Positions 1-7,869 are shown, numbered from the stretch's first letter. The stretch: DNA of 64,000 nt from Phycisphaerae bacterium RAS1 (GCA_007859745.1 SMLU01000001.1:620001-684000); one strand, 5' to 3'. Notes: generated by a model not told the origin, from the sequence alone. Numbers and translations: made by a program.

Positions 1-1
1 C

Positions 2-55
2 GATCCGGCGCGGGTAGGCCACCTCGTGGATGCCGCCGCGGCGCTGCGGCGGTAG
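2..55 (+). CDS. C-terminal fragment of an upstream gene (cut by window edge)
   Basis: A short open frame enters from the left edge and stops with TAG at 53-55; its last residues read VGHLVDAAAALRR. No family can be named from 17 residues. Its position just before nuoH would suit nuoG or another complex I subunit, but that is only inference from common gene order. A second frame is also open to about 258, so even the frame is uncertain. Confidence 0.3.
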   Translation, partial: DPARVGHLVDAAAALRR

Positions 56-100
56 CGCGCGGATCACGCGGCGATCAAAGTTGCGAGCAACGGCATCTTT

Positions 101-198
101 CCAAACCCGCCGCGCCAAGCGGCGGGTTGACGATCGTGGGCGATCGGTGCTACACGTGCCGGAGACGTCGACCCGCAGCTTGGCGCGGCGGGTTCGGA
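101..198. repeat. Palindromic repeat family C, copy 1
   Basis: Two inverted arms, AACCCGCCGCGCCAAGCGGC and its complement ending CGGCGGGTTCGGA, separated by about 60 bases. Each arm is itself a small hairpin (GCCGC..GCGGC). The same arrangement recurs at 21849, 47703, 50099 and 52006. It fills most of the gap before nuoH. Confidence 0.8.
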
Positions 199-334
199 CA
201 GTCAGGCGCGCCAAGACTGCCAGAGACTCTGGTCACAGCACCGCAGGCACCGCCGTAAGCCGCGCCGCCGCGGGGCGCTTTACGCTCGCGCGTCGGCGCT
301 ATAGTCTGGCACTGCGGTTTGAAACGAGTGGAAG

Positions 335-1864
335 ATGGCCGCTGTCTATCAGCCTTGGCCGCAGCGCCCAGCCAAGCGGTTTTCCGGCTTCTCGGCCGGC
401 ATCGCCGACATGGCGCTCGCGCTGTATCGCGCGACGGCGCCGCTCGTGCAGCGCTTCGCCGCGGGAATTCTGGCGGCCGCGACCATCGCTGCCTGCCTGC
501 TGGCGTGGGCCGTCGCGCTGCTGTTCCGAGCGGTTGCGGATGTGCAGGGACACGCCGGATGGGGTCAGAGCGGCGGGGCATCATGGCTGACGCTTGACGC
601 CGTTCGCGACGGTCTGGCGAAGTCCGGATGGAGTCTGCCCGCGCCGCTGGTGTGGTTGTTCCAATCGCTGCTGCTGCGCGACGTGGTCGGCATCACCGCC
701 GTGATCGGATTTGTGTCCGTGCTGGCGATGTACGCCATCTGGTGGGAGCGCAAAGTCGCCGGGCATATTCAGTCTCGGCTCGGGCCGATGAGGGTCGGCG
801 GCTGGCATGGCTGGTCGCAGTCGTTGGCGGACGGCGTCAAGCTGATCGCCAAGGAAGACCTCGTCCCGGACAAGGCCGACCGGCTTCTGTTCCGTCTCGC
901 GCCCTACCTGTCGTTCGTGCCGGCGCTGCTCGCGTTTGTGAGCCTGCCCTTCGGCGTGTCGTGGGTCTTTCGCGACCTTGATGTCGGTCTCTTGATGATT
1001 CTCGCGGTTCTGGGGCTTGAGATTCATGGCGTGCTGCTGGCGGGGTGGGCGAGCAACAACAAGTGGAGCGTCTACGGGGCGATCCGCGAAGCGTGCCAGG
1101 TCGTCAGCTATGAAATCCCGATGGGGCTGACGCTGCTGGTGCCGGTGATGGTGGTCGGCTCGCTGCGATTCAATGACATCGCGGCGCACCAGGCCGGCGG
1201 GTGGTTCAACTGGCTGGCGTGGCACAGTCCGTGGACATTCATGGCGACGTTCATCTATTTCATCGCGTCGCTGGCCTCCTGCAAGCGGGCGCCGTTTGAT
1301 CTGCCCGAGGCGGAGAGTGAGCTCGTCGCCGGCTTTCACACCGAGTACAGCGGCTTCCGCTGGTCGCTGTTCTTCTTCGCCGAATACGCGTCGATGTTTG
1401 TTGTCAGCGGGGTTTTGGTGATCCTGTTCCTGGGCGGTTGGGACGCACCCTGGGCCGGCGGACGGCTGGCGCCGGCGGCGAGCGGTTCGCTCGGGCGGCA
1501 ATTCATCGACGGAATCTTCCTCAGCGGGCCGATCTGGTTCGTGCTCAAGTGCATGTTCCTCGTCTACGTGCAGATGTGGCTGCGCTGGACGCTGCCGCGG
1601 CTGCGCATCGACCAGGTGCTCTACTCGTGTGTGCAGGTGATTCTGCCGCTGACGCTCGTCGTTCTGCTGGGCTGCATGTTCTGGGAACTGGGACTGCCGC
1701 GGAGCCGCGTGTTCGCCGGGTTCGCGTGGGGTATCAGCGTTGTACTCGCGATCATCGGGCTGTGCGGCGCGATCGGCGTGCTGGCGCTGGCCTTCGCCGG
1801 GTTCAGCCGTGCGCGGCAACTGGTCGGGACGCTGGCGGTGTCCAAGCCGCTGGCGGGAGGATAG
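335..1864 (+). CDS. nuoH: NADH-quinone oxidoreductase subunit H (NuoH)
   Basis: Membrane subunit of complex I that forms the quinone-access region next to the peripheral arm. The family signature is clear: WERKVAGHIQSRLGPMR at about residues 137-153, ADGVKLIAKED at 165-175, YEIPMGL mid-protein and DLPEAESELVAGFHTEYSG in the loop facing quinone. Multiple membrane helices run to the C-terminus. At 509 residues it is much longer than the E. coli protein (325), mainly because of about 115 extra N-terminal residues with an additional hydrophobic segment around 42-66. Start at ATG 335 follows a GAGTGGAAG stretch; an internal ATG near 410 is an alternative. It is the first gene of an H-J-K-L-M-N series; nuoJ follows after five bases, so the two are co-translated. 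No nuoI lies between them. Confidence 0.95.
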   Translation: MAAVYQPWPQRPAKRFSGFSAGIADMALALYRATAPLVQRFAAGILAAATIAACLLAWAVALLFRAVADVQGHAGWGQSGGASWLTLDAVRDGLAKSGWSLPAPLVWLFQSLLLRDVVGITAVIGFVSVLAMYAIWWERKVAGHIQSRLGPMRVGGWHGWSQSLADGVKLIAKEDLVPDKADRLLFRLAPYLSFVPALLAFVSLPFGVSWVFRDLDVGLLMILAVLGLEIHGVLLAGWASNNKWSVYGAIREACQVVSYEIPMGLTLLVPVMVVGSLRFNDIAAHQAGGWFNWLAWHSPWTFMATFIYFIASLASCKRAPFDLPEAESELVAGFHTEYSGFRWSLFFFAEYASMFVVSGVLVILFLGGWDAPWAGGRLAPAASGSLGRQFIDGIFLSGPIWFVLKCMFLVYVQMWLRWTLPRLRIDQVLYSCVQVILPLTLVVLLGCMFWELGLPRSRVFAGFAWGISVVLAIIGLCGAIGVLALAFAGFSRARQLVGTLAVSKPLAGG

Positions 1865-1869
1865 CGGGC

Positions 1870-2463
1870 GTGTCGGATGTGCGGACATTGCTGCGGATCG
1901 GCGCGGCGACGGCGGTTGTGCTCGCGCTAATCTGTGCGCTGGCGCTGCTGTCGGCGCACCCGCTCGAAACATTCGGTTTCTACTTCTTCGCGGCGCTGAC
2001 GGTCGTCTCGTCGCTGGCGATCGCGCTGACAACGGACATTGTGCGGACCGCGGCGTGGCTGCTGGGGGCGCTCTGCGGCGTGGCGGGGTTGTACCTGCTG
2101 CTGGCGGCGAACTTCCTGGCGGCGATTCAACTGGTCGTTTACGCCGGCGGAATCATGGTGCTGATCGTGTTCGGCGTCATGCTGACGGCGCGCGATCCGC
2201 GGCTGCAATTCACCGTCTCGCGACGGGAGGTCGCATTGGCCGGCGCAACGTGCGGCGTGCTGCTGATAGGGCTGTTGACGGTGCTGCTGCGGGCGGTGTG
2301 GCCGATGTGGACGAAATCGCCGACCGCGGACGCAACCCCGGTGCGGGCGATCGGCGAGGCGCTGCTGACGACGTATCTGCTGCCGTTTGAGGTGGTCTCG
2401 ATCCTGCTGCTGGCGGCGCTGATCGCGGCGGCGTACCTGGCGCGATCGGAGAAGACTCAGTGA
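1870..2463 (+). CDS. nuoJ: NADH-quinone oxidoreductase subunit J (NuoJ)
   Basis: Complex I membrane subunit (ND6 homologue) of 197 residues with five predicted helices. The conserved stretch AIQLVVYAGGIMVLIVFGVM is present, which is diagnostic for NuoJ. The frame is open far upstream inside nuoH, but only the GTG at 1870, five bases after the nuoH stop, gives a protein of normal length starting with a first membrane helix (VSDVRTLLRIG...). The tight spacing implies translational coupling with nuoH. In the common nuo order nuoI would lie between H and J; here it does not. Downstream, 173 bases separate it from nuoK and hold a large inverted repeat. Confidence 0.93.
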   Translation: MSDVRTLLRIGAATAVVLALICALALLSAHPLETFGFYFFAALTVVSSLAIALTTDIVRTAAWLLGALCGVAGLYLLLAANFLAAIQLVVYAGGIMVLIVFGVMLTARDPRLQFTVSRREVALAGATCGVLLIGLLTVLLRAVWPMWTKSPTADATPVRAIGEALLTTYLLPFEVVSILLLAALIAAAYLARSEKTQ

Positions 2464-2488
2464 GCCGGCTGTCGCGCAACCGTGGACC

Positions 2489-2602
2489 GGGGAGCATCGG
2501 CGTCCCGCCGGTGCGTACCGGGTCCTGCCGCCGCGAGGCGCCGATGCACCGGCGCCTGACGGCGCCTCGCGGGCGCGCACCGGCGGGACGCCGATGCTCC
2601 CC
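2489..2602. repeat. 27-bp perfect inverted repeat with nested hairpin, nuoJ-nuoK gap
   Basis: Arms 2489-2515 and 2576-2602 are exact reverse complements (core GGAGCATCGGCGTCCCGCCG). Inside lies a second inverted pair, 2532-2542 and 2561-2571 (CGCGAGGCGCC). The two-level palindrome fills almost the whole gap between two genes that are usually nearly contiguous, so it looks inserted. It could fold in the polycistronic mRNA; no U-run follows, so it does not look like a rho-independent terminator. Confidence 0.85.
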
Positions 2603-2636
2603 GAAGCGCGAAACGCATGAACTGGAGTCTTGAGGC

Positions 2637-2948
2637 GTGACGCAGATCGGACTCGAGCACTACCTGATCGTCGCCGCCGTCGTCTTCTGCACCGGCCTGG
2701 CGGTGATGATGCTCAAACGCAACGCCGTCGGCATCCTGATCGGCGTCGAGCTGATACTGAATGCGGCCAACATCAACTTTGTCGCGTTCGGGCGCTACCG
2801 CGTCGGCGGGCTGGACGGTCAGATGGCGGCCGCGTTCGTGATCGTGCTGGCGGCCGCGGAGGCGGCCGTGCTGCTGGCGATTTTCTTGAGCTTCTACAGC
2901 GCCCACGCGACGATCGACGTGGACAAAGGAGCGGAGCTGAAGGGCTGA
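2637..2948 (+). CDS. nuoK: NADH-quinone oxidoreductase subunit K (NuoK)
   Basis: Small three-helix complex I subunit (ND4L homologue), 103 residues, the usual length. The conserved MLKRNAVGILIGVELILNAANINFV region carries the helix-2 glutamate (VELILN), and the second conserved acidic residue lies in AAAEAAVLLAIFLSFY. Both glutamates belong to the proton path of the antiporter-like modules. Translation starts at GTG 2637 (MTQIGLEHYL). It sits between nuoJ and nuoL but is separated from each by about 150-170 bases of palindromic DNA rather than by the usual few bases. Confidence 0.95.
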   Translation: MTQIGLEHYLIVAAVVFCTGLAVMMLKRNAVGILIGVELILNAANINFVAFGRYRVGGLDGQMAAAFVIVLAAAEAAVLLAIFLSFYSAHATIDVDKGAELKG

Positions 2949-2956
2949 GCGATTGA

Positions 2957-3066
2957 TCCGAACCCCGCACGGAAGTGCGGGGCGGCGCGCGGGTGCCACG
3001 GGCATTGGGTGCCACGGGCAGCTCGCTGCCCGTGCGGCACTGGCGGACAAGCCGCCAGTGGCACCC
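2957..3066. repeat. Three hairpins in the nuoK-nuoL gap (families B and I)
   Basis: Successive palindromes: AACCCCGCAC..GTGCGGGG at 2961-2983 (half of family B seen complete at 14009 and 48212), CACGGGCAGC..GCTGCCCGTG at 3013-3034, and CACTGGCGG..CCGCCAGTG at 3038-3060. They occupy nearly the whole gap between nuoK and nuoL. No coding potential. Confidence 0.75.
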
Positions 3067-3099
3067 GTGATCGGCTGACGAGAGGTGTGACGAGAGGCG

Positions 3100-5568
3100 A
3101 TGGCGACGTTTCTACAAACCTGCCTGCTCCTCGGCGTCTTCACGCCGCTGGCCAGCTTCGTCTTTCTGGCTTTCTTCGGCACGCGCCTCCCCCGGCCCGG
3201 ATGGCTGATGAGCCTGCATCACCGCCTGGCCCGCGATGCGGACGAGCACGCCGGCGGCCCACACGGCCACGGTCCCGGCCCGCCAGACGCTGCGGTGCAC
3301 GCCCATCGTCATGGTTCCACCCCCGGCGAGCCACTGGCCGGCTGGATTGCGACCGCGGCCATCGGCATGTCGCTGCTTCTGGCGATTCTCGCCACGTTTG
3401 CCTGGGGCGGCGTCTCAGAGCCGGACCGCGACGCCCTGTCGCGCCTGGCCGCGACGCAGGCGCCGCTCTGGGTGACCCTGGGCAGCGTGCCGATCCGCTT
3501 CGGCGTCCGGCTGGATTCGCTCACGGTCATCGTCTTCCTGATGGTCACCCTGTGCGCGACGTGCATCCACGTTTTCAGCGTCGGCTACATGAAAGGCGAC
3601 CCGCGCTTCGCCCGCTTCTTCACGTTCCTGTCGCTCTTCTGCTTCTCAATGCTCGGCCTGGTGATCAGCACCAGCCTGCTGTTCCTGTTCGTCTTCTGGG
3701 AACTCGTGGGCGTGTGCAGCTACTTCCTGATCGGCTTCTGGTTCGAGAAGAAATCGGCCAGCAACGCGGCGATCAAGGCCTTCGTCGTCAACCGTGTCGG
3801 CGACTTCGGATTCGTCATCGGCGTGGGTCTTTGCTTCGCCTACCTGGGCGACCTGTCGCTGGACGGGGCGACCGCGGTCATGCAGGCCGGAGCGCACCGC
3901 GCCGGAGTCATCAGCGGCCTGCCCGACGCGGCCGTCGCCGTCGCTGAGCCGCAGGCGGCGCGGGCGGCGGTTTTGTTTTCGACCAACTTCGCCGGCGTGA
4001 GCCTCGCAACCTGGCTCGGGCTGATGCTCTTCTGCGGGGCGATCGGAAAAAGCGCCCAGTTCCCGCTGCAAGTCTGGCTGCCCGACGCGATGGAAGGCCC
4101 GACGCCCGTCTCCGCCCTGATCCACGCCGCCACAATGGTCGCCGCCGGCGTCTACCTGGTCGCCCGCATCTTCCTGCTGCTGACGCCTGCGGCGCTCGAC
4201 GCCATCGCCGTCGTCGGCTGCATTACGCTCACCATGGCGGCGCTGATCGCGATCGTGCAGACCGACATCAAGCGCGTCCTGGCCTATTCGACGCTTTCGC
4301 AGCTCGGCTACATGATCTTCGGTCTGGGCATCGGCGCGTGGGTCGGGGCCATGTTCCATCTGCTCGTACACGCTTTCTTCAAGGCCCTGCTCTTCCTCGG
4401 CGCCGGACAGGTGATCGCGGGCTGCCATCACGAGCAGGACTTGCGGCGAATGGGCGGGCTGGGCGGGAAGATGCCGCGAACGACGCTCACGTTTCTGGTC
4501 GCCGTGCTGGCGATCGCCGGGGCGGGGATCCCGTTCACGCCGATGGGGCTGGGAAGCTTCTACAGCAAAGACGAGATTCTGGCGGTCGCCAATTTCCGCC
4601 ATCACGAGGGCACGCTCTCGCTGATTCTGTACCTGCTGCCCGTGGCCGTGGCGTACATCACGCCCTTCTACATGGGCCGCTGCTTTATTCTGGCGTTTCT
4701 CGGAAAGCCGCGCGATTCGCATGTTCATGAGCACGCGCATGAAAGCCCGCTGATGTACCGGCCGCTGCTGGTGCTGGCGGCGCTGACGCTGATTGCCGGC
4801 GTGCCGATCTGGATTTTCCGCAGCTACGTGGTGAGCGCCGCGCCGGAGGCCTCGCCGCTGGCGCAGGTTTTCGACGGCCGATCGCACGAAGTCGAGCACG
4901 CGGTGCACACGACGCTCGTGCTGCACGTCGGGTTGGCGTTCGCAGTCGGCCTGGGGCTGGCGTGGTGGCTCTATCGCGACGGCCTGGAACGCGCCGCCCA
5001 GTTTGCCAAGCTGCCCTGGGTGCGCCCGGTCCACACGCTGCTGTCCAAGAAGTTCTACTTCGACGAGATCTACGGCGTCGTCTTCGTCGGCGGTTCGCGG
5101 GCCCTGGCCTACGCCGGCCGGCTTTTCGACACGTGGATCATCGACGGCATCGTCGATACGTCGGCCTATCTGACTGAGCGCATCAGCCGCTTCTCCGGCG
5201 TCGTAGTCGACAACATGGGCGTTGACGGAATGTTCAACGGCCTGGCCGCCGTCACCTCCGCCGTCGGCGGCGCCCTGCGCCGCGTGCAGACCGGGTTGAT
5301 CCGCAACTACATTCTGATTGCGACGGCGGCGGTCGCGGCGGCGCTGATTGGCTGGCTGTGGAGCCCTTCGGCGGCGGCGATCGCGTTATTGGTCTTGGTC
5401 CTGGCGCTCGTATGGCCATTCGTGTTGAATGCGCCCAGTCGAGCGAGTGTCGCTGGTCTTAGCCCCGCAGGAGCGCGGGTCAGCCCCATGGGGGCGACGG
5501 TCAGCCCGGTAGGGGCGATGGCCAGCCCCGCAGGGGCGATGGCCAGCCCCGTAGGGGCGAAAGAGTAA
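3100..5568 (+). CDS. nuoL: NADH-quinone oxidoreductase subunit L (NuoL)
   Basis: Distal antiporter-like proton-pumping subunit of complex I (ND5 homologue). Recognisable motifs are FWELVGVCSYFLIGFWF at residues 199-215, holding the key helix-5 glutamate, LPDAMEGPTPVSALIHAATM with the conserved channel residues, and DIKRVLAYSTLSQLGYM. At 822 residues it is longer than E. coli NuoL (613). One addition is a His-rich loop (GGPHGHGPG and HAHRHG) at about residues 40-73 between the first helices. The other is the extreme C-terminus, residues 788-822: five exact seven-residue repeats of type SPxGAxx, encoded by five 21-bp palindromic repeats of the neighbouring transposon-like element, with the stop codon at its edge. 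The lateral helix region before this tail looks intact, so the protein is probably functional. Confidence 0.95.
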   Translation: MATFLQTCLLLGVFTPLASFVFLAFFGTRLPRPGWLMSLHHRLARDADEHAGGPHGHGPGPPDAAVHAHRHGSTPGEPLAGWIATAAIGMSLLLAILATFAWGGVSEPDRDALSRLAATQAPLWVTLGSVPIRFGVRLDSLTVIVFLMVTLCATCIHVFSVGYMKGDPRFARFFTFLSLFCFSMLGLVISTSLLFLFVFWELVGVCSYFLIGFWFEKKSASNAAIKAFVVNRVGDFGFVIGVGLCFAYLGDLSLDGATAVMQAGAHRAGVISGLPDAAVAVAEPQAARAAVLFSTNFAGVSLATWLGLMLFCGAIGKSAQFPLQVWLPDAMEGPTPVSALIHAATMVAAGVYLVARIFLLLTPAALDAIAVVGCITLTMAALIAIVQTDIKRVLAYSTLSQLGYMIFGLGIGAWVGAMFHLLVHAFFKALLFLGAGQVIAGCHHEQDLRRMGGLGGKMPRTTLTFLVAVLAIAGAGIPFTPMGLGSFYSKDEILAVANFRHHEGTLSLILYLLPVAVAYITPFYMGRCFILAFLGKPRDSHVHEHAHESPLMYRPLLVLAALTLIAGVPIWIFRSYVVSAAPEASPLAQVFDGRSHEVEHAVHTTLVLHVGLAFAVGLGLAWWLYRDGLERAAQFAKLPWVRPVHTLLSKKFYFDEIYGVVFVGGSRALAYAGRLFDTWIIDGIVDTSAYLTERISRFSGVVVDNMGVDGMFNGLAAVTSAVGGALRRVQTGLIRNYILIATAAVAAALIGWLWSPSAAAIALLVLVLALVWPFVLNAPSRASVAGLSPAGARVSPMGATVSPVGAMASPAGAMASPVGAKE
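5461..5565. repeat. Five 21-bp tandem palindromic repeats, left array, translated in nuoL
   Basis: Units start at 5461, 5482, 5503, 5524 and 5545, an exact 21-base period. Each has the core AGCCCC(N)2-3GGGGCG, a short hairpin. The period is a multiple of three, so the frame of nuoL stays open through all five units. An inverted array with the same period lies at 6171-6260. Confidence 0.9.
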
Positions 5569-5638
5569 AGCCCACGGCGTAAGCCGTGGGTCGCCGCGAC
5601 ATTGAACGTATCTTGAAGCCCCGTAGGGGCGAAAGAAC

Positions 5639-6089
5639 ATGGCGCACAGCTTCGCCAACCTGCTCCACCACGTGATCTTCAGCACGAAGGACCGCTCCGC
5701 GCTGATCGACAGCGACCTCGCGCCTCGACTCCATGCGTATCTGGGCGGGATCGTCGACGAACTCAATGGCGTCGCGCTGGCGATCGGCGGCGCCGTGGAT
5801 CACGTTCACCTGCTCATCAAACTTCCGGCAACGGTTGCACTCGCCGACGCGATCCGCATCATCAAGACGAATTCATCGAAATGGGTCCATGACACGTGGC
5901 CCGATAAACGCGCTTTCGCGTGGAGGCGGGTACGCGGCATTCAGCGTCAGTCAATCGGCAGTCGCCGACGTTCGCGCGTACATCGCGGATCAGGAGGACC
6001 ACTATCGGCGCGTCTCGTTCCAGGAGGAATTCGTCGCGTTTCACAAGCGGCATGGGATTGAATATGACGAACGCCACATCTGGCAATAG
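5639..6089 (+). pseudogene. REP-associated tyrosine transposase (RAYT, IS200-like), frameshifted
   Basis: The first 95 residues (MAHSFANLLHHVIFSTKDR...) match the Y1/IS200-like transposase family, with the metal-binding HUH motif in DHVHLL at about 54-59. The frame breaks around 5924-5930. The rest of the domain continues in the next frame from about 5931 (YAAFSVSQSAVADVRAYIAD...) and contains the likely catalytic tyrosine in VRAYIADQ and the usual SFQEEFVAFHKRHGIEYDER ending, stopping at TAG 6087-6089. The net shift is one extra base or two missing bases. Without the shift the product would be near 149 residues, a normal RAYT size. As it stands the first frame runs to 6061 with unrelated sequence and lacks the tyrosine. 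A sequencing error cannot be excluded. Confidence 0.85.
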
Positions 6090-6170
6090 GCCGGTTCTTT
6101 CGCCCCTACGGGGCTTTGGAAATACGAGGGGCCGCGCGGCCCCACGGTTTGCGCCGTGGGCTTTACTCTT

Positions 6171-6260
6171 TCGCCCCTGCGGGGCTAACAATCGCCCCTG
6201 CGGGGCCAGCAATCGCCCCTCCGGGGCCCGGAATCGCCCCTACGGGCCCCGAATCGCCCC
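6171..6260. repeat. 21-bp tandem palindromic repeats, right array (inverted)
   Basis: Units beginning TCGCCCC at 6171, 6192, 6213, 6234 and 6254 (period 21, the last step 20). Each forms a short CCCC..GGGG hairpin. The array is the inverted counterpart of 5461-5565 and ends about 30 bases before nuoM. Confidence 0.88.
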
Positions 6261-6290
6261 CAGCGCGTTCATGCGTAACGAGCGTGCCAC

Positions 6291-7862
6291 ATGACTGAAA
6301 CCACCCTCCTCACCTGGATCGTCTTCATCCCCGTCCTCGGCTTGCTCGCCCTGCTGCCCGTCGCACAGGCCGTCACGATGAAACGCGTCGTCCTCGGCGC
6401 GTGCGGCCTGTCCTTCATCCTGTCGCTGGCGCTCATCCCGCCCTACATCGGCGGCAACGGCTCGGGCGGAACGTACGGCGCCGTCCGCTTCCGGCAATTC
6501 GCAAGTTGGATATCGACGTCCGACAAGGCGTTCATCATCAACTACGACGTCGGCGTCGACGGCCTGAGCATGCCGCTGGTCGTCCTCACGACGCTCATCA
6601 CCTTCCTCGCCTGCCTCGCAAGCTGGAACTTCGAGCAGTGGAAAACCAAGCGCGGCCTCAAGGGCTACCTGGCCATGTTGCTGTTGCTCGAAACCGGCAT
6701 GCTGGGCGTTTTCGTCTCGCTTGACTTCTTCCTGTTCTACATCTTCTGGGAAGTGATGCTGCTGCCGATGTATTTCCTCATCGGCATCTGGGGCGGTCCG
6801 CGCAAGGAATACGCCGCCATCAAGTTCTTCCTGTTTACGCTGGCCGGCTCGGTGCTCATTCTGATCGTGATGCTGGCGTTCTACTTCTACCCGGCGGTTG
6901 AGCTGCGCACGTTCAACATCCTCGAACTCGCCTCGAACGCCCGCATTCAGGCGCTCTTCCGCGACAAGGCCACGCTCTTCTGCGGCCTGCCCTTCGCCGA
7001 GACGATGTTCGTCCTGCTGTTCATCGGCTTCGCCATCAAGCTGCCGGTGTTTCCGTTCCACACGTGGCTGCCCGACGCACACGTCGAAGCCCCCACACCC
7101 ATCAGCATGATCCTCGCCGGCGTGCTGCTGAAAATGGGCGGATACGGGTTCCTGCGATTCTGCTACCCGATCCTGCCGACGGCGGCCGAATCGCTGGCCA
7201 TCGCCCTCGGCGTCCTCGGCATCATCAACATCATCTACGGCGCGCTGTGCGCCATGGCCCAGGACGATTTCAAGAAACTCGTCGCCTACAGCTCCATTTC
7301 GCACATGGGCTACGTCCTGCTCGGCCTGGCCTCGCTCACGCAGGCCGGCTTCCAGGGCGCGATGTTCCAGATGATCGCCCACGGCATCAGCAGCCCGATG
7401 TGCTTCTTCCTGGTCGGCGTCATTTACGACCGGGCACATCATCGCGAGATCAACCGCTTTGGCGGCTTGTGGCTGAACATGCCGGTCTATGGCTCAATGG
7501 CCACGCTGGGCTTCTTCGCGTCGCTGGGACTGCCCGCCTTGTGCGGGTTCATCGGCGAAATCTACGCCGTCTTCGGCGCGTTCGACTCGAAAGCCCTCGG
7601 CCCCTACGCGACGCTCTTCGGGATTCTGGCCGCGTCGGGCGCGATTCTGACCGCGGCGTACATCTTGTGGATGATCCAGCGCGTCTATCTCGGCCCCAGC
7701 AAGGCCGAATACGCCGGTTTCGGCGACGCCGACCGCCGCGAAGTCGCGATTCTCGCCCCGATGGCGGCGCTGTGCGTGCTGCTGGGCGTCTTGCCGAAGC
7801 AGACGATGCTGGATTTCGTCAGCGGAACGCTGAACCAGATCCTCGCGTTGACGGGGTACTGA
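6291..7862 (+). CDS. nuoM: NADH-quinone oxidoreductase subunit M (NuoM)
   Basis: Antiporter-like proton-pumping subunit of complex I (ND4 homologue), 523 residues, close to the usual length. Motifs: FYIFWEVMLLPMYFLIGIWG with the conserved helix-5 glutamate, FHTWLPDAHVEAPTPIS, the lysine in AGVLLKMGGYG, and DDFKKLVAYSSISHMGYV. About 14 membrane helices. ATG 6291 is the natural start; it lies 30 bases after the right repeat array of the RAYT element, so ribosome loading may now depend on sequence supplied at that border. nuoN follows after 166 bases that hold an inverted repeat. Confidence 0.96.
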   Translation: MTETTLLTWIVFIPVLGLLALLPVAQAVTMKRVVLGACGLSFILSLALIPPYIGGNGSGGTYGAVRFRQFASWISTSDKAFIINYDVGVDGLSMPLVVLTTLITFLACLASWNFEQWKTKRGLKGYLAMLLLLETGMLGVFVSLDFFLFYIFWEVMLLPMYFLIGIWGGPRKEYAAIKFFLFTLAGSVLILIVMLAFYFYPAVELRTFNILELASNARIQALFRDKATLFCGLPFAETMFVLLFIGFAIKLPVFPFHTWLPDAHVEAPTPISMILAGVLLKMGGYGFLRFCYPILPTAAESLAIALGVLGIINIIYGALCAMAQDDFKKLVAYSSISHMGYVLLGLASLTQAGFQGAMFQMIAHGISSPMCFFLVGVIYDRAHHREINRFGGLWLNMPVYGSMATLGFFASLGLPALCGFIGEIYAVFGAFDSKALGPYATLFGILAASGAILTAAYILWMIQRVYLGPSKAEYAGFGDADRREVAILAPMAALCVLLGVLPKQTMLDFVSGTLNQILALTGY

Positions 7863-7869
7863 AGAAATG

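Larger units (their letters stand above)
5461..6260. mobile_element. REP/RAYT-type element between nuoL and nuoM
   Basis: A symmetrical element of about 0.8 kb. From outside in, it has 21-bp hairpin arrays (5461-5565 and, inverted, 6171-6260), a long inverted repeat (5554-5590 against 6141-6177, about 37 bp, nearly identical), and a 23-bp perfect inverted repeat (5616-5638 against 6094-6116). The last abuts the transposase start codon directly on the left and lies just after its stop on the right. The centre is a frameshifted HUH-type transposase gene. The element separates nuoL from nuoM by 722 bases. The layout is that of REP sequences with a linked REP-associated tyrosine transposase; the exact ends are an inference from repeat symmetry. 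Confidence 0.8.

Noticed and set aside
581-2032. 483-codon open frame on the minus strand opposite nuoH and nuoJ
   Set aside because: Arg/His/Gln-rich composition typical of the antisense of a membrane protein in high-GC DNA; no motif, and nuoH is certain.
5461-5565. 21-bp repeats as a CRISPR array
   Set aside because: Units are contiguous without spacers and are mirrored on the other side of a transposase gene; no cas genes.
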